A DNA stretch of 6,629 bases, from the NCBI GenBank assembly GCA_946611445.1, contig CAMODP010000102.1, positions 1-6,629 on the forward strand, in the 5' to 3' direction. The stretch is from an uncultured Eubacterium sp. (lineage in GTDB: Bacteria > Bacillota > Clostridia > Lachnospirales > Lachnospiraceae). Made by a program: the position numbers and the translations under genes. A model generated the notes under the pieces. It was given only the letters and a program-made list of their open reading frames with translations, was not told the DNA's origin and made no database searches. Shown one piece after another: positions 5,785-6,629 of the stretch (position 1 is the stretch's first letter; every line of letters starts with the position of its first letter).

Positions 5785-5811
5785 TTGTCACGCAGAAAAA
5801 GAACATATAAA
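5785..5811 (+). promoter_or_regulatory. Second, weaker promoter candidate for purC
   Basis: TTGTCA (5785-5790) and TATAAA (5806-5811) each match the sigma-A hexamers at five of six bases, but the 15-base spacer is shorter than the preferred 17. If used, transcription would begin near 5818, at the base of the hairpin ahead of the purC ribosome binding site. Confidence 0.3.
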
Positions 5812-5819
5812 AAGAAGGG

Positions 5820-5836
5820 GACAGCCGCGGGCTGTC
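5820..5836 (+). promoter_or_regulatory. Hairpin next to the purC ribosome binding site
   Basis: GACAGCC (5820-5826) and GGCTGTC (5830-5836) are perfect 7-bp arms around a GCG loop. The stem ends three bases before GGAGG (5840-5844), which is six bases ahead of the purC ATG. No T run follows, so it is not a terminator. It could insulate the 5' end of the message, affect ribosome access, or bind a protein. Confidence 0.45.
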
Positions 5837-5850
5837 AGAGGAGGCAGATT

Positions 5851-6629
5851 ATGCAGGAGTATGCGCCGATCAAAGAAGGCAAGGTGCGCGAGATTTATGA
5901 TGTGGGAGACAATCTGGTCATGGTGGCCACGGACAGAATTTCCGCTTTTGACGTGATCCTGAAAAACAAGGTGAGCGGAAAAGGCCGTGTCCTGACGCAG
6001 ATGTCAAAGTTCTGGTTTGACTATACGGAAAAGATTGTCCCGAATCACATGGTCAGCGTGGACGTGGCGGATATGCCGGAGTTTTTCCGTCAGGAGCGCT
6101 TTGACGGAAACAGCATGCTCTGCCGCAAACTGACCATGCTGCCGATCGAGTGCATCGTCCGCGGGTACATCACCGGCAGCGGCTGGGCAAGCTATCAGAA
6201 AAACGGCACGGTATGCGGCATCACGCTTCCGGAAGGCCTGCAGGAGTGCGCGAAGCTTCCTGAGCCCATCTACACGCCCAGTACGAAAGCCGAGATCGGT
6301 GACCACGATGAAAATATCAGCTATGATCAGAGTGTGGGGGTGCTGGAGAAGCTGTACCCGGGCAAGGGGGAATATTATGCTTCCTGCCTGAGAGATTATA
6401 CGCTTCAGCTGTATAAGGAATGTGCGGCGTATGCCCTGCGGCACGGCATCATTATTGCCGACACAAAGTTTGAATTCGGCCTGGATGAAGAGGGAAAGGT
6501 TGTGCTGGCAGATGAGATGCTGACACCGGATTCCAGCCGTTTCTGGCCGGTAGAGGGCTATGAGCCGGGACACGGCCAGCCGTCCTTCGACAAACAGTTC
6601 GTGCGGGACTGGCTGAAGGCCAATCCGGA
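5851..6629 (+). CDS. purC: SAICAR synthase PurC, C-terminus cut by window edge
   Basis: PurC joins CAIR and aspartate using ATP to give SAICAR, a middle step of de novo purine synthesis in the cytoplasm. The frame from ATG 5851 is open to the last base (259 codons visible). Proteins of this longer PurC type have about 290-300 residues, so perhaps 30-40 are missing. Diagnostic stretches are KEGKVREIYDV (8-18, nucleotide-binding loop), ATDRISAFDV (26-35), IECIVRGYITGSGW (99-112), IADTKFEFG (202-210) and DEMLTPDSSRFWP (221-233). GGAGG at 5840-5844 sets the start. The gene is divergent from htrA and has its own promoter candidates and a hairpin leader. Other purine genes may follow to the right, but that cannot be seen here. 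No oddities were noticed in the coding sequence. Confidence 0.95.
   Translation, partial: MQEYAPIKEGKVREIYDVGDNLVMVATDRISAFDVILKNKVSGKGRVLTQMSKFWFDYTEKIVPNHMVSVDVADMPEFFRQERFDGNSMLCRKLTMLPIECIVRGYITGSGWASYQKNGTVCGITLPEGLQECAKLPEPIYTPSTKAEIGDHDENISYDQSVGVLEKLYPGKGEYYASCLRDYTLQLYKECAAYALRHGIIIADTKFEFGLDEEGKVVLADEMLTPDSSRFWPVEGYEPGHGQPSFDKQFVRDWLKANP

Noticed and set aside
5606..5806. 66-codon minus-strand frame in the divergent control region
   Set aside because: It overlaps promoter motifs and palindromes, has no ribosome binding site, and the peptide shows no recognisable family.
5820..5836. Purine or other riboswitch ahead of purC
   Set aside because: Only one simple hairpin is present, without the junction or conserved loop sequences of known riboswitch classes.
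6004..6573. 189-codon minus-strand frame
   Set aside because: It lies wholly antisense to purC, whose plus-strand product is clearly conserved.

Overview
The window looks like chromosomal DNA of a Gram-positive anaerobe of the Bacillota, most likely a moderately GC-rich Lachnospiraceae-type Clostridia. This is inferred from strong GGAGG-type ribosome binding sites, a DegV protein, an HtrA protease with one PDZ domain and an N-terminal export signal, a PdaA-like wall deacetylase on a membrane anchor, and an L-fucose/arabinose isomerase-like protein of a type I associate with gut Clostridia. No species can be named from the sequence alone. I see no rRNA, tRNA, CRISPR array, insertion sequence or phage gene.

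Layout. Bases 1-993 hold the C-terminal 330 codons of a sugar isomerase whose start lies outside the window. Bases 994-1293 carry no gene: a perfect 18-bp inverted repeat that probably ends the isomerase transcript, then 2.2 copies of a 53-bp tandem repeat running up to the next ribosome binding site. Bases 1294-2436 encode a membrane-anchored NodB-fold deacetylase most like PdaA, with an 11-residue repeat in its stalk. The formate dehydrogenase maturation factor fdhD follows directly, to 3260. Bases 3259-3346 are eight 11-bp tandem repeats leading into a possible promoter for degV (3428-4276). A serine protease of the HtrA family lies convergent to degV on the minus strand (4301-5557). Bases 5558-5850 form a divergent control region with phased direct repeats, two palindromes, candidate promoters and a hairpin. 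purC starts at 5851 and runs off the right edge.

The genes do not form one pathway. The isomerase (sugar use), deacetylase (peptidoglycan editing), FdhD (sulfuration of the molybdenum cofactor), DegV (fatty-acid binding), HtrA (quality control of exported proteins) and PurC (purine synthesis) look like ordinary neighbours. Only the deacetylase-fdhD pair is packed like an operon.

The unusual content is mainly non-coding: tandem repeats of 53, 33 and 11 bp within about 2.2 kb, 11-bp phased TGTGA boxes upstream of htrA, and a fully symmetric extended -10 element between htrA and purC. I did not find a clear new multi-gene system. The best leads are the repeat-bearing control regions and the atypical cysteine motif of FdhD.
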